DNA from: Streptomyces bottropensis ATCC 25435
GTDB taxonomy: Bacteria > Actinomycetota > Actinomycetes > Streptomycetales > Streptomycetaceae
Length of the DNA: 64,000 bases
Direction: 5' to 3'
NCBI RefSeq assembly: GCF_000383595.1
Contig: NZ_KB911581.1
Span: 3,168,265 to 3,232,264 of the forward strand
In this document: positions 25,427 to 32,667 of the stretch, piece after piece
Layout: every line of letters starts with the position of its first letter
Position numbering within the stretch: position 1 is the stretch's first letter
Notes under the pieces: generated by a model
Seen by the model: only the letters and a program-made list of their open reading frames with translations
Told to the model about the DNA's origin: nothing
Database searches by the model: none
Position numbers and translations under genes: made by a program

Positions 25427-27025
25427 GTGATCTCCGCCTCCGCCGTCGAGCTGCGCGCCGGTGCCCGCGTCCTCATCGAGTCCGCCACCTTCCGCATCGC
25501 CAAGGGCGACCGCATCGGCCTGGTCGGCCGCAACGGCGCCGGCAAGACCACCCTCACCAAGTGCCTGGCCGGCGAGGGCATGCCGGCCGGCGGCACCATC
25601 ACCCGCTCCGGCGAGGTCGGCTACCTCCCGCAGGACCCACGCACCGGCGACCTCGACGTCCTCGCCCGCGACCGCATCCTCTCCGCGCGCGGCCTCGACG
25701 TACTGATCCGCAAGATGCGCGACAACGAGCAGCGGATCGCAGTCGGCCAGGGCGCCACCCGGGAGAAGGCGCTGAAGCAGTACGAGCGCCAGGAGACGGA
25801 GTTCCTCACCAAGGGCGGGTACTCCGCCGAGGCCGAGGCCGCCACCATCGCCGCCGCGCTGAACCTGCCCGACCGGGTGCTCGGCCAGCCGCTGCACACC
25901 CTCTCCGGCGGTCAGCGTCGCCGTATCGAGCTGGCCCGGATCCTCTTCTCCGACGCCGACACCCTGCTCCTCGACGAGCCGACCAACCACCTCGACGCCG
26001 ACTCGATCGTCTGGCTGCGGGACTACCTGAAGACCTACCGCGGCGGCTTCATCGTGATCTCCCACGACGTCGACCTGGTCGAGACGGTCGTCAACAAGGT
26101 GTTCTACCTCGACGCCAACCGCGCCGAGATCGACGTCTACAACATGGGCTGGAAGCTGTACCAGCAGCAGCGCGAGGCCGACGAGAAGCGCCGCAAGCGG
26201 GAGCGGCAGAACGCCGAGAAGAAGGCCGCCGCGCTGCACTCGCAGGCCGACAAGATGCGCGCCAAGGCCACCAAGACCGTCGCCGCGCAGAACATGGCCA
26301 AGCGCGCCGACCGGCTGCTCGCCGGCCTCGACGCGGTCCGGGTCTCCGACAAGGTCGCCAAGCTGCGCTTCCCGGACCCCGCGCCCTGCGGCAAGACCCC
26401 CCTCATGGCCGAGGGCCTGTCGAAGTCGTACGGCTCGCTGGAGATCTTCACCGACGTCGACCTGGCCATCGACAAGGGCTCCCGGGTCGTCATCCTCGGC
26501 CTCAACGGCGCCGGCAAGACCACCCTCCTGCGTCTGCTCGGCGGTGTGGAGAAGCCCGACACCGGCGAGGTGATCGAGGGCCACGGCCTCAAGCTCGGCT
26601 ACTACGCGCAGGAGCACGAGACCCTCGACCCGGAGCGCACGGTCCTGGAGAACATGCGCTCCGCCTCCCCGGACCTGGACCTGGTCGAGATCCGCAAGAC
26701 GCTCGGCTCGTTCCTGTTCTCCGGCGACGACGTCGACAAGCCGGCCGGGGTCCTCTCCGGCGGCGAGAAGACCCGCCTCGCGCTCGCGACCCTGGTGGTG
26801 TCGTCCGCGAACGTCTTGCTCCTCGACGAGCCGACGAACAACCTCGACCCCGCCAGCCGCGAGGAGATCCTCGGCGCGCTGCGCACCTACAAGGGCGCGG
26901 TCGTCCTCGTCACCCACGACGAGGGTGCGGTCGAGGCGCTCCAGCCGGAGCGGATCATCCTGCTGCCGGACGGCGTCGAGGACCTGTGGGGCGCGGACTA
27001 CGCGGATCTCGTCGCGCTCGCCTGA
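25427..27025 (+). CDS. ABC-F family ATPase
   Basis: Soluble protein of 532 residues with two ATPase domains and no membrane segment, a ribosome-associated ABC-F factor. Domain 1 has GRNGAGKTTLTKCLAG, LSGGQRRRIELARIL and LLLDEPTNHLD. The charged linker (about 240-305) is the ribosome-contacting P-site tRNA motif. Domain 2 has GLNGAGKTTLLRLLGG, LSGGEKTRLALATL and LLLDEPTNNLD. Such proteins act as translation factors (EttA/Uup-like) or give antibiotic resistance; no cluster context here favours resistance. GTG at 25427, GGAG 8 bases before. Confidence 0.92.
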   Translation: MISASAVELRAGARVLIESATFRIAKGDRIGLVGRNGAGKTTLTKCLAGEGMPAGGTITRSGEVGYLPQDPRTGDLDVLARDRILSARGLDVLIRKMRDNEQRIAVGQGATREKALKQYERQETEFLTKGGYSAEAEAATIAAALNLPDRVLGQPLHTLSGGQRRRIELARILFSDADTLLLDEPTNHLDADSIVWLRDYLKTYRGGFIVISHDVDLVETVVNKVFYLDANRAEIDVYNMGWKLYQQQREADEKRRKRERQNAEKKAAALHSQADKMRAKATKTVAAQNMAKRADRLLAGLDAVRVSDKVAKLRFPDPAPCGKTPLMAEGLSKSYGSLEIFTDVDLAIDKGSRVVILGLNGAGKTTLLRLLGGVEKPDTGEVIEGHGLKLGYYAQEHETLDPERTVLENMRSASPDLDLVEIRKTLGSFLFSGDDVDKPAGVLSGGEKTRLALATLVVSSANVLLLDEPTNNLDPASREEILGALRTYKGAVVLVTHDEGAVEALQPERIILLPDGVEDLWGADYADLVALA

Positions 27026-27061
27026 GCGAACGGCCGATCGAATGGGCCGACCGCTCGGGTT

Positions 27062-27117
27062 GATCAACTGCCTCTGGATCATTCGGCCCATCCGTGATCC
27101 ATCATCTGTGTGAGATC
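27062..27117. promoter_or_regulatory. Cluster of four GATC sites upstream of gbn
   Basis: GATC occurs at 27062, 27077, 27096 and 27114, four times in 56 bases. The gene downstream encodes a GATC-binding nucleoid protein, so this is a likely autoregulatory binding region. It lies in the 361-base gap 27026-27386. Confidence 0.5.
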
Positions 27118-27149
27118 TCCTCGTACCGAGGTGTGTCCTACATCGATTT

Positions 27150-27186
27150 CACGGCCGAGTCCTTCCGTGCGAAGGGCTCGGCCGTG
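27150..27186 (+). terminator. 15-bp hairpin downstream of the ABC-F gene
   Basis: CACGGCCGAGTCCTT pairs with AAGGGCTCGGCCGTG (one G-U) around a 7-base loop. It lies 125 bases after the ABC-F stop and 200 before gbn. It is most simply the ABC-F terminator. Confidence 0.65.
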
Positions 27187-27386
27187 GTGCGTCTCTGACC
27201 TGGCACTTCGCAGAACAACCCGTTCGGGTCTACGGACAACGCTGGGCGGAATCACAGGTTCCGCTCGTGAGTACGCGCTCCTGTCGTCACAACCTTGTCC
27301 CACGGACCTTGCCGAATGGGTGGCCATCACGCCCCGGAGGGGTGATCATGAGGAGACCAGAGCGCACTTCCCATGAGGAGGACCGG

Positions 27387-27608
27387 GTGGCCGAGACTCT
27401 GAAGAAGGGCAGCCGGGTAACCGGCGCCGCGCGCGACAAGCTCGCGGCAGACCTGAAGAAGAAGTACGACTCCGGTGCGAGCATTCGGGCGCTGGCCGAG
27501 GAAACCGGTCGCTCGTATGGCTTCGTACACCGGATGCTCAGCGAATCGGGTGTCACGCTCCGAGGGCGTGGCGGCGCGACGCGGGGCAAGAAAACCGCCT
27601 CGGCCTGA
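27387..27608 (+). CDS. gbn: GATC-binding nucleoid-associated protein Gbn
   Basis: A 73-residue basic protein with a single helix-turn-helix: LAADLKKKYDSGASIRALAEETGRSYGFVHRMLSESG, with Lys/Arg-rich ends. Size, sequence and position (next to the ABC-F gene, beside an enoyl-CoA hydratase) match SCO1839 of S. coelicolor, described as the nucleoid-associated protein Gbn that recognises GATC-containing sites and affects chromosome compaction and development. GTG at 27387 has GAGGAG 6 bases before. The gene ends in a strong nested hairpin. Confidence 0.88.
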   Translation: MAETLKKGSRVTGAARDKLAADLKKKYDSGASIRALAEETGRSYGFVHRMLSESGVTLRGRGGATRGKKTASA

Positions 27609-27640
27609 CGCGCCGGGCGGCCCATCGGCTTCGATGGTGG

Positions 27641-27707
27641 CCACCCGGTCGGTCGTCCCCCCAGAGCTCTAAAGGGACCTGGGGGGACCCACAGATCGAC
27701 CGGGTGG
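27641..27707. terminator. Nested double hairpin after gbn
   Basis: An outer perfect 11-bp stem (CCACCCGGTCG at 27641-27651, CGACCGGGTGG at 27697-27707) encloses an inner perfect 10-bp stem (GTCCCCCCAG at 27655-27664, CTGGGGGGAC at 27679-27688). It starts 33 bases after the gbn stop and should fold very stably. Confidence 0.7.
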
Positions 27708-27770
27708 TTACTGTGCAGTCACTTAGCAATGTTTCATCGCTCTGCTGACCGCACTCATCGGAGGCGCCCC

Positions 27771-28562
27771 ATGGCTTCGCTCGAACCGCTGCTCGACCAG
27801 GACGGCGTACGGCTCACCGTCGACGACGCCATCGCCACGGTGACGCTGACCAATCCGGCCAAGCGCAACGCGCAGAGCCCCGCTCTGTGGCGGGCGCTCA
27901 CCGAGGCCGGACGGTCGGTGCCGGGCTCCGTCCGTGTGGTCGTGCTGCGGGCCGAGGGCAAATCGTTCTCCGCCGGCCTCGACCGGCAGATGTTCACGCC
28001 CGAAGGCATCGAAGGGGAGCCGTCCTTCGTCGATCTCGCGCGTCGTGACGACGCCGGGCTCGACTCGATCATCGCCGAGTTCCAGGAGGCGTTCACCTGG
28101 TGGCGGCGCAACGACATCGTGTCCATCGCCGCCGTGCAGGGACACGCCGTCGGTGCGGGCTTCCAGCTCGCCCTCGCCTGTGATCTGCGCGTCGTCGCCG
28201 ACGACGTGCAGTTCGCCATGCTCGAAACTAGCCTCGGGCTCGTGCCCGACCTCACGGGGACGCATCCGCTGGTCGGCCTCGTCGGGTACGCCCGCGCGCT
28301 GGAGATCTGTCTCACCGGACGCTTCGTCACGGCGGAGGAGGCGCAGCGGATCGGGCTCGCCAACCTCGCGGTCCCCGGCGACCAGCTCGCCGACGCGGTG
28401 CGGGACCTGGCCGCCGCGCTGGTGTCCGCGCCGCGCGACGCCGTGGTCGAGACGAAGGCGCTGCTGCGAGGAGCGGTGGGCCGGGACTACGACCAGCAGC
28501 GCGCGGCGGAGCGGGCGGCCCAGGCACGGCGCCTGCGGGACCTCGCGGGGATCGCTCAGTAA
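27771..28562 (+). CDS. Enoyl-CoA hydratase/isomerase family protein
   Basis: 263-residue crotonase-fold enzyme for acyl-CoA hydration or isomerisation. The oxyanion-hole strands are AEGKSFSAGLDRQMF and VQGHAVGAGFQLALACDLR; MLETSLGLVPDLTGTHPL carries an acidic residue near the second catalytic position (Glu, then Asp). Substrate not determinable. ATG at 27771 follows GGAGG by 6 bases. Confidence 0.88.
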   Translation: MASLEPLLDQDGVRLTVDDAIATVTLTNPAKRNAQSPALWRALTEAGRSVPGSVRVVVLRAEGKSFSAGLDRQMFTPEGIEGEPSFVDLARRDDAGLDSIIAEFQEAFTWWRRNDIVSIAAVQGHAVGAGFQLALACDLRVVADDVQFAMLETSLGLVPDLTGTHPLVGLVGYARALEICLTGRFVTAEEAQRIGLANLAVPGDQLADAVRDLAAALVSAPRDAVVETKALLRGAVGRDYDQQRAAERAAQARRLRDLAGIAQ

Positions 28563-28629
28563 CCGGCACCCCGGCACCCCGCATCCGGCGCGACGTGTGC
28601 ACCGAGTCGGCGAACGCGATCCACGGCGG

Positions 28630-29355
28630 TCAGACCAGGGCGGCCCCGCCTGTCACCGCGGTGACGAGCACCGCCACCGTCGGGTGGTCCGGCATCGCCT
28701 CGCCCACCGCCACCCGGACCTCGCGTGCCGCGTCCAGGGCCCGCCGTTCCTCCGTCACCACCAGTTCCACGAGGACATGACGGCGGGGGAGGGCGGGCCC
28801 CGTCGTGCCCGGAGCGCCGAGGACGGTGGTGAGGCGGCCGACGCCCGGGACCGCGAGCCCCGCGGCGGCGGCGCGCGCCTGCTCGTCGTCGCCCGTGGGC
28901 GTAGCGGGGGGCGCCGACGGGGGCGCGGAGGGCGGGGGGACCGCCTGCTCGTCGTCCTCCAGCAGATGGGTCAGCCGTAGATCCACCTCGGCCACCCGCA
29001 GGCCGATGCGTTCCCGGGCCGTGGTGGCGAGGACGGTCCGCAGACGGGCCGCCGTCGCGGGGAAGGGCTCGGCGGCCGGGCCCGCCAGGGCCGCGAAATC
29101 GGCTGTGACGCGCAGCGGGCCGCACGGGAGCGCGCTCGGCGGCGGGGGCACCGCCGCCTCGCTCCCGTCGACGTCGGCCGACGAGACGCGCAGCGGGCCG
29201 AGACTCAGCCCCCGCAGCGCCGCGGCCGCGCCGCGCAGCACCGATTCCACGGCCCGCTCCGTGATCCACGCGCCGTCCTGCGGGCCGCCCAGGGGGAGCA
29301 CGCGGCCCGTCCCGAGGTGCCGGCGTACCGCTTTCGTCCACCTGTCCGACGTCAT
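28630..29355 (-). CDS. Uncharacterised protein divergent from the Asp23 cluster
   Basis: 241 residues, with DRWTKAVRRHLGTGRVLPLG at the N-terminus, a middle block that resembles conserved Asp23-like strands (GLRVAEVDLRLTHLLEDD) and a Pro-rich spacer. Streptomycetes have this gene beside the Asp23 genes, where it is often called a P10-like protein; that name says nothing about role. ATG at 29355 has GGAGG very close; the ATG at 29373 is the alternative. It shares an 86-base divergent promoter gap with the gene at 29442. Confidence 0.65.
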   Translation of the reverse strand: MTSDRWTKAVRRHLGTGRVLPLGGPQDGAWITERAVESVLRGAAAALRGLSLGPLRVSSADVDGSEAAVPPPPSALPCGPLRVTADFAALAGPAAEPFPATAARLRTVLATTARERIGLRVAEVDLRLTHLLEDDEQAVPPPSAPPSAPPATPTGDDEQARAAAAGLAVPGVGRLTTVLGAPGTTGPALPRRHVLVELVVTEERRALDAAREVRVAVGEAMPDHPTVAVLVTAVTGGAALV

Positions 29356-29441
29356 TCCTCCAGCCTGCCCCATCCCCGGCGCGCGGCGCTGCAACCGCGC
29401 TTACTGTGGGTTGAGGGGGACGACCGGAAGGGACGTACGGC

Positions 29442-29927
29442 ATGACTGACATGACGGAGCGGAACCGGACGGAAGGGCCCGACACCACCAAGGAGTCGCC
29501 ACAGGTCGGGCGGCGGACCACCCGGCGCGGTGGCGGGGATCCCGCGGGCCGGGGGCGTACGACCATCGCCGACGGCGTCGTGGAGAAGATCGCCGGACTC
29601 GCCGCGCGGGAGGTCGTGGGCGTCCATGCCATGGGCAGCGGACTGTCACGGACCTTCGGGGCCGTGCGGGACCGGGTGCCCGGCGGAGCCAAGTCCGTGA
29701 CCCGGGGTGTGAAGGTCGAGGTCGGCGAGGTGCAGACCGCGCTGGACCTGGAGATCGTCGTCGATTACGGGGTGTCCATCGGTGATGTGGCCCGCGATGT
29801 GCGCGAGAACGTCGTCGCGGCCGTCGAGCGGATGACCGGGCTGGAGGTCGTCGAGGTCAACATCGCGGTCAGCGATGTGAAGCTGCCGGAGGAGGAGGAC
29901 GAGGAGCCCGAGTCCCGCCTGCAGTGA
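29442..29927 (+). CDS. Asp23/Gls24 family envelope stress protein
   Basis: 161 residues. A disordered, charged N-terminus (about 40 residues) precedes the Asp23 domain: GRTTIADGVVEKIAGLAAREVVGVHAM, then DLEIVVDYGVSIGDVARDVRENV and GLEVVEVNIAVSDV, ending in an acidic tail. Asp23 proteins assemble at the membrane through AmaP-type anchors and respond to envelope or alkaline stress. First gene of a five-gene cluster. Confidence 0.9.
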   Translation: MTDMTERNRTEGPDTTKESPQVGRRTTRRGGGDPAGRGRTTIADGVVEKIAGLAAREVVGVHAMGSGLSRTFGAVRDRVPGGAKSVTRGVKVEVGEVQTALDLEIVVDYGVSIGDVARDVRENVVAAVERMTGLEVVEVNIAVSDVKLPEEEDEEPESRLQ

Positions 29928-29998
29928 GCGGGGCCCGGCCGTCGAGCACCCGGCCCACCACGTACGTCAGGAGTCTTTGAAGTGTCTAGGAGCGCAGG

Positions 29999-30184
29999 AT
30001 GAGCTTGGCCATGATCGGCATGATCGCCGGCATGGCGCTGGGCTTCGCCGGGTACTTCGGCGGATTCGGCGCCTTCCTGCTGGTGGCCGCGCTGGGCGCC
30101 GTCGGCTTCGTCGTCGGCCGGTTCCTGGCGGGTGACCTGGAACTGGGCGACTTCTTCCGCCCACGTGACGACCGACGCCGATGA
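29999..30184 (+). CDS. Small DUF2273-like membrane protein
   Basis: 61 residues with two membrane helices (IGMIAGMALGFAGYFGGFGAF and LLVAALGAVGFVVGRFLAG) and a charged C-terminus. Such small proteins lie in Asp23-AmaP operons and are thought to be membrane partners. Its stop overlaps the next start (ATGA at 30181). Confidence 0.75.
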   Translation: MSLAMIGMIAGMALGFAGYFGGFGAFLLVAALGAVGFVVGRFLAGDLELGDFFRPRDDRRR

Positions 30185-30555
30185 ACCCGCCTGACAGCGG
30201 CCGCCCCGCGGAGCGCGGGGCCGTCGAGCCCGGTGAGCGCGGGGCGATCCGGATCGCCGACCGGGTGGTCGCGAAGATCGCCGCGCAGGCGGCGCGCGAG
30301 GCACTGGTGGCGCCGACGCCGGGCTCCGCGCCCCCGAACGCCACCGTCCTCGTCCATCACGAGACCGCGCGCGTGACGGTCAGTCTCGGGCTCCCCTACC
30401 CCTCGGACATCGGGGGCCAGTGCGCCGCGGTGCGTCGGCATGTCGTCGAGCGGGTAGGGACGTTGGCGGGAATGCACGTGTCGGAGGTGGCCGTCCACGT
30501 CGAACGGCTGCACCCGGCGCATGCACACGACGTGGCACAGGCGAGGACGCGATGA
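30181..30555 (+). CDS. Second Asp23/Gls24 family protein
   Basis: 124 residues with the shortened Asp23 core: GAIRIADRVVAKIAAQAAREAL, then ARVTVSLGLPYPSDIGGQCAAVRRHVVERV and MHVSEVAVHVERL. It lacks the long N-terminal tail of the first copy. Overlaps the genes before and after by ATGA, so expression is coupled. Confidence 0.85.
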   Translation: MNPPDSGRPAERGAVEPGERGAIRIADRVVAKIAAQAAREALVAPTPGSAPPNATVLVHHETARVTVSLGLPYPSDIGGQCAAVRRHVVERVGTLAGMHVSEVAVHVERLHPAHAHDVAQARTR

Positions 30556-31265
30556 GCGAACCCGAGCGCTCCGAAGGCACCACGCGACGACTACCCGTCA
30601 TCGAGAAGGCCGACGACACCGACGGCACGGGCGCGGACGGGAGGACCGCCGACCGCGAGTCCGACCAGTCGGCGTCCGCCGCCGCGTACGACCCGCCGCT
30701 GGTCCGCGACGGCGAGAACGGCGCGGAGAAACGCTTCTGGTCCGCGCGCAGAATCCCCGCGGGCATCCTCGCCGCCGTGCTCCTGGCGGGTCTCGGCCTG
30801 CTGCTGTACGACGTCGTCGCCGTCCGCGCCGGCCGGCCCGCCATGGCATGGCGCCGTTCGCTGGCCCGGGAACTGGCCGAGCGCCCCCTCGACGACATCT
30901 GGGTGCTCGTCGGCGCCTCGGTCGCCGTACTCCTCGGCCTCTGGCTGCTGGTGCTCGCCGCGACCCCCGGACTGCGTGACGTCCTGCCGATGCGGCGCGT
31001 CCACCCCCGGGTACGGGCCGGACTGCACCGGGACGCCGCCGCGCTGGCCCTGCGCGACCGGGCCATGGAGGTGTCCGGGGTGCAGTCCGTACGGGTCCGG
31101 GCGGGCCGCAGGCGGGTCGACGTCCGCGCGGTGTCCCACTTCCGGGAACTCGACGAGGTACGGGCCGACCTGGACGTCATGCTCGCCGACGGCATCCGGG
31201 GGCTCGGCCTGTCCCGGCCGCCCGCTCTGTCGGTGCATGTCCGCCGGCCCGGCCGGAAGGGGTGA
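30552..31265 (+). CDS. DUF6286-type membrane protein of the Asp23 cluster
   Basis: 237 residues: a disordered acidic N-terminus (about 65 residues), two membrane helices (AGILAAVLLAGLGLLLYDVV and WVLVGASVAVLLGLWLLVLA) and a C-terminal domain that resembles the strands of Asp23/AmaP proteins (GVQSVRVRAGRRRVDVRA). I chose ATG 30552, overlapping the upstream TGA. Probably a membrane anchor for the Asp23 proteins; inference from architecture and operon. Confidence 0.8.
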   Translation: MSEPERSEGTTRRLPVIEKADDTDGTGADGRTADRESDQSASAAAYDPPLVRDGENGAEKRFWSARRIPAGILAAVLLAGLGLLLYDVVAVRAGRPAMAWRRSLARELAERPLDDIWVLVGASVAVLLGLWLLVLAATPGLRDVLPMRRVHPRVRAGLHRDAAALALRDRAMEVSGVQSVRVRAGRRRVDVRAVSHFRELDEVRADLDVMLADGIRGLGLSRPPALSVHVRRPGRKG

Positions 31266-31849
31266 GCGCGATGCTGAGGATCGTCGACCGGGTGCTGCTC
31301 GCAGTCGTCGGGCTCGTGCTGGTGGTGGTCGGCGGCGCCGTCCTCGCCGTCGGACTGGGCGTGGACCCGCCCTCGTGGTGGCCGCACGACGGCAAGAAGG
31401 ACGTCCTGCTCAGCGAAGCCGACCGCACCCGGTGGCACGACTCCGGCTGGTGGTGGCCCACCGTCATCGCCGTGCTCGCCGTTCTGGTCCTGCTCGCCCT
31501 GTGGTGGCTGACGGCGGTCCTGCGGCGCCACCGCCTCGCCGAGGTGCTCGTCGACACCGGCGACGGCGAGGGCGCGTTGCTGCGCGGACGGGCACTGGAG
31601 GGCGTGCTCACCACCGAGGCCGCCGAGGCGGACGGTGTCGAACGGGCCCACACCCGCCTGACGGGGCGCCGCAACGCCCCCGAGGCCCGGGTCCGCCTCC
31701 TCCTCCAGCCCCATGTGAACCCGGGCGACGCCCTGCGCACTCTGACGTCCCAGGCCCTGACCCATGCCAAGGACTCGGCCGGACTGGCCGCGCTCCCGGC
31801 GGAGGTCGCACTGCGCGCGGCCAGGCACCGTGCCCAGAGGGTGAGCTGA
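31262..31849 (+). CDS. amaP: AmaP-type Asp23 membrane anchor
   Basis: 195 residues with two membrane helices (LLAVVGLVLVVVGGAVLAVG and TVIAVLAVLVLLALWWLTAV) and a C-terminal cytoplasmic domain (GALLRGRALEGVLTTEAAE, VRLLLQPHVNPGDALRTL). This is the AmaP layout: a hairpin anchor that recruits Asp23. It starts with GTG overlapping the upstream stop (GTGA). Last gene of the cluster, followed by a strong bidirectional hairpin. Confidence 0.82.
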   Translation: MSAMLRIVDRVLLAVVGLVLVVVGGAVLAVGLGVDPPSWWPHDGKKDVLLSEADRTRWHDSGWWWPTVIAVLAVLVLLALWWLTAVLRRHRLAEVLVDTGDGEGALLRGRALEGVLTTEAAEADGVERAHTRLTGRRNAPEARVRLLLQPHVNPGDALRTLTSQALTHAKDSAGLAALPAEVALRAARHRAQRVS

Positions 31850-31853
31850 CGAC

Positions 31854-31907
31854 CCGCCCCGCGGTCGGCTCTCGCCGACGGGGTCGCGACGGGTTCCCGC
31901 GGGGCGG
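31854..31907. terminator. Bidirectional nested hairpin terminator
   Basis: CCGCCCCGCGG (31854-31864) and CCGCGGGGCGG (31897-31907) are an exact 11-bp pair that encloses a TCGGC/GCCGA hairpin. It lies between the convergent amaP and SDR genes. Confidence 0.75.
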
Positions 31908-32663
31908 TCAGAACCCGTGCCGCATCCCGCCGTCCACCGGCAGCATGATCCCCGTCAGATAGGACGCGGCCGGGGACAGCAGGAAGGCGCCGGCCCGCCC
32001 GAACTCCTCCGGTCGCCCGTACCGCCGCAGCGGGATCCGCGACTCGTGCGCGGCCCGCGTCGCCTCCGGGTCCGCCGACAGCCCGTCCAGCTCACGCACC
32101 CGGTCCGTGTCGATACGGGCCGGGAGCAGACCCACGACCCGGATGCCCCGCGGCCCCAGTTCGTCGGAGAGCGACTTGGCGAACCCGGCCAGCCCCGGCC
32201 GCAGCCCGTTCGAGATGGTCAGCCCGGGGATCGGCTCGTGCACGGACCCGGACAGCACGAACCCGATGACACCGCCCTCGCCCAGCTCCTCGGCCGCGGC
32301 CCGCGCCAGCCGGACCGCCCCCAGGAACACCGACTCGAACGCGGCGGTCCACTGCTCGTCCGTGTTGTCGGCGACGAACCCGGGCGCCGGCCCGCCCACG
32401 CTGACCAGGATGCCGTCGAAGCGCCCGAAGCGTTCGCGCGCGGCGGCGATCAGCAGCCCGGCGGCCCCGGGGTCGGCGTTGTCCACGGCGACGCCCACCG
32501 CGTTCCCCCCGAGCGCGGCCACCGCCGCCCCGACGCTCTCCTCCTCGCGGCCCGTGACGACCACCTTCGCGCCGTCGGCGACGAGTTCGCGCGCGACCGC
32601 GTGACCCAGTCCGCGGGTCGCTCCGGTGACGATGTAGACACGGTCCTTCAGCCCAAGATCCAT
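31908..32663 (-). CDS. Short-chain dehydrogenase/reductase with atypical active site
   Basis: 251-residue Rossmann protein: IVTGATRGLGHAVAREL (NADP binding), VDNADP strand, ILVSVGGPAPG in place of NNAG, the Ser strand VLSGSVHEP and the C-terminal YLTGIMLPVDGG. The usual YxxxK is replaced by SNGLR in GLTISNGLRPGLAGFAKS, so the classic Tyr-Lys pair is missing. A related SDR subgroup with SNxxR exists; activity is uncertain. It lies 4 bases downstream of the GH15 gene. Confidence 0.85.
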   Translation of the reverse strand: MDLGLKDRVYIVTGATRGLGHAVARELVADGAKVVVTGREEESVGAAVAALGGNAVGVAVDNADPGAAGLLIAAARERFGRFDGILVSVGGPAPGFVADNTDEQWTAAFESVFLGAVRLARAAAEELGEGGVIGFVLSGSVHEPIPGLTISNGLRPGLAGFAKSLSDELGPRGIRVVGLLPARIDTDRVRELDGLSADPEATRAAHESRIPLRRYGRPEEFGRAGAFLLSPAASYLTGIMLPVDGGMRHGF

Positions 32664-32667
32664 GGCC

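Noticed and set aside
25427..27025. Antibiotic-resistance ABC-F (OtrC/MsrA-like) marking a biosynthetic cluster
   Set aside because: No biosynthetic genes nearby, and the neighbours are conserved housekeeping genes; an EttA/Uup-like role is at least as likely.
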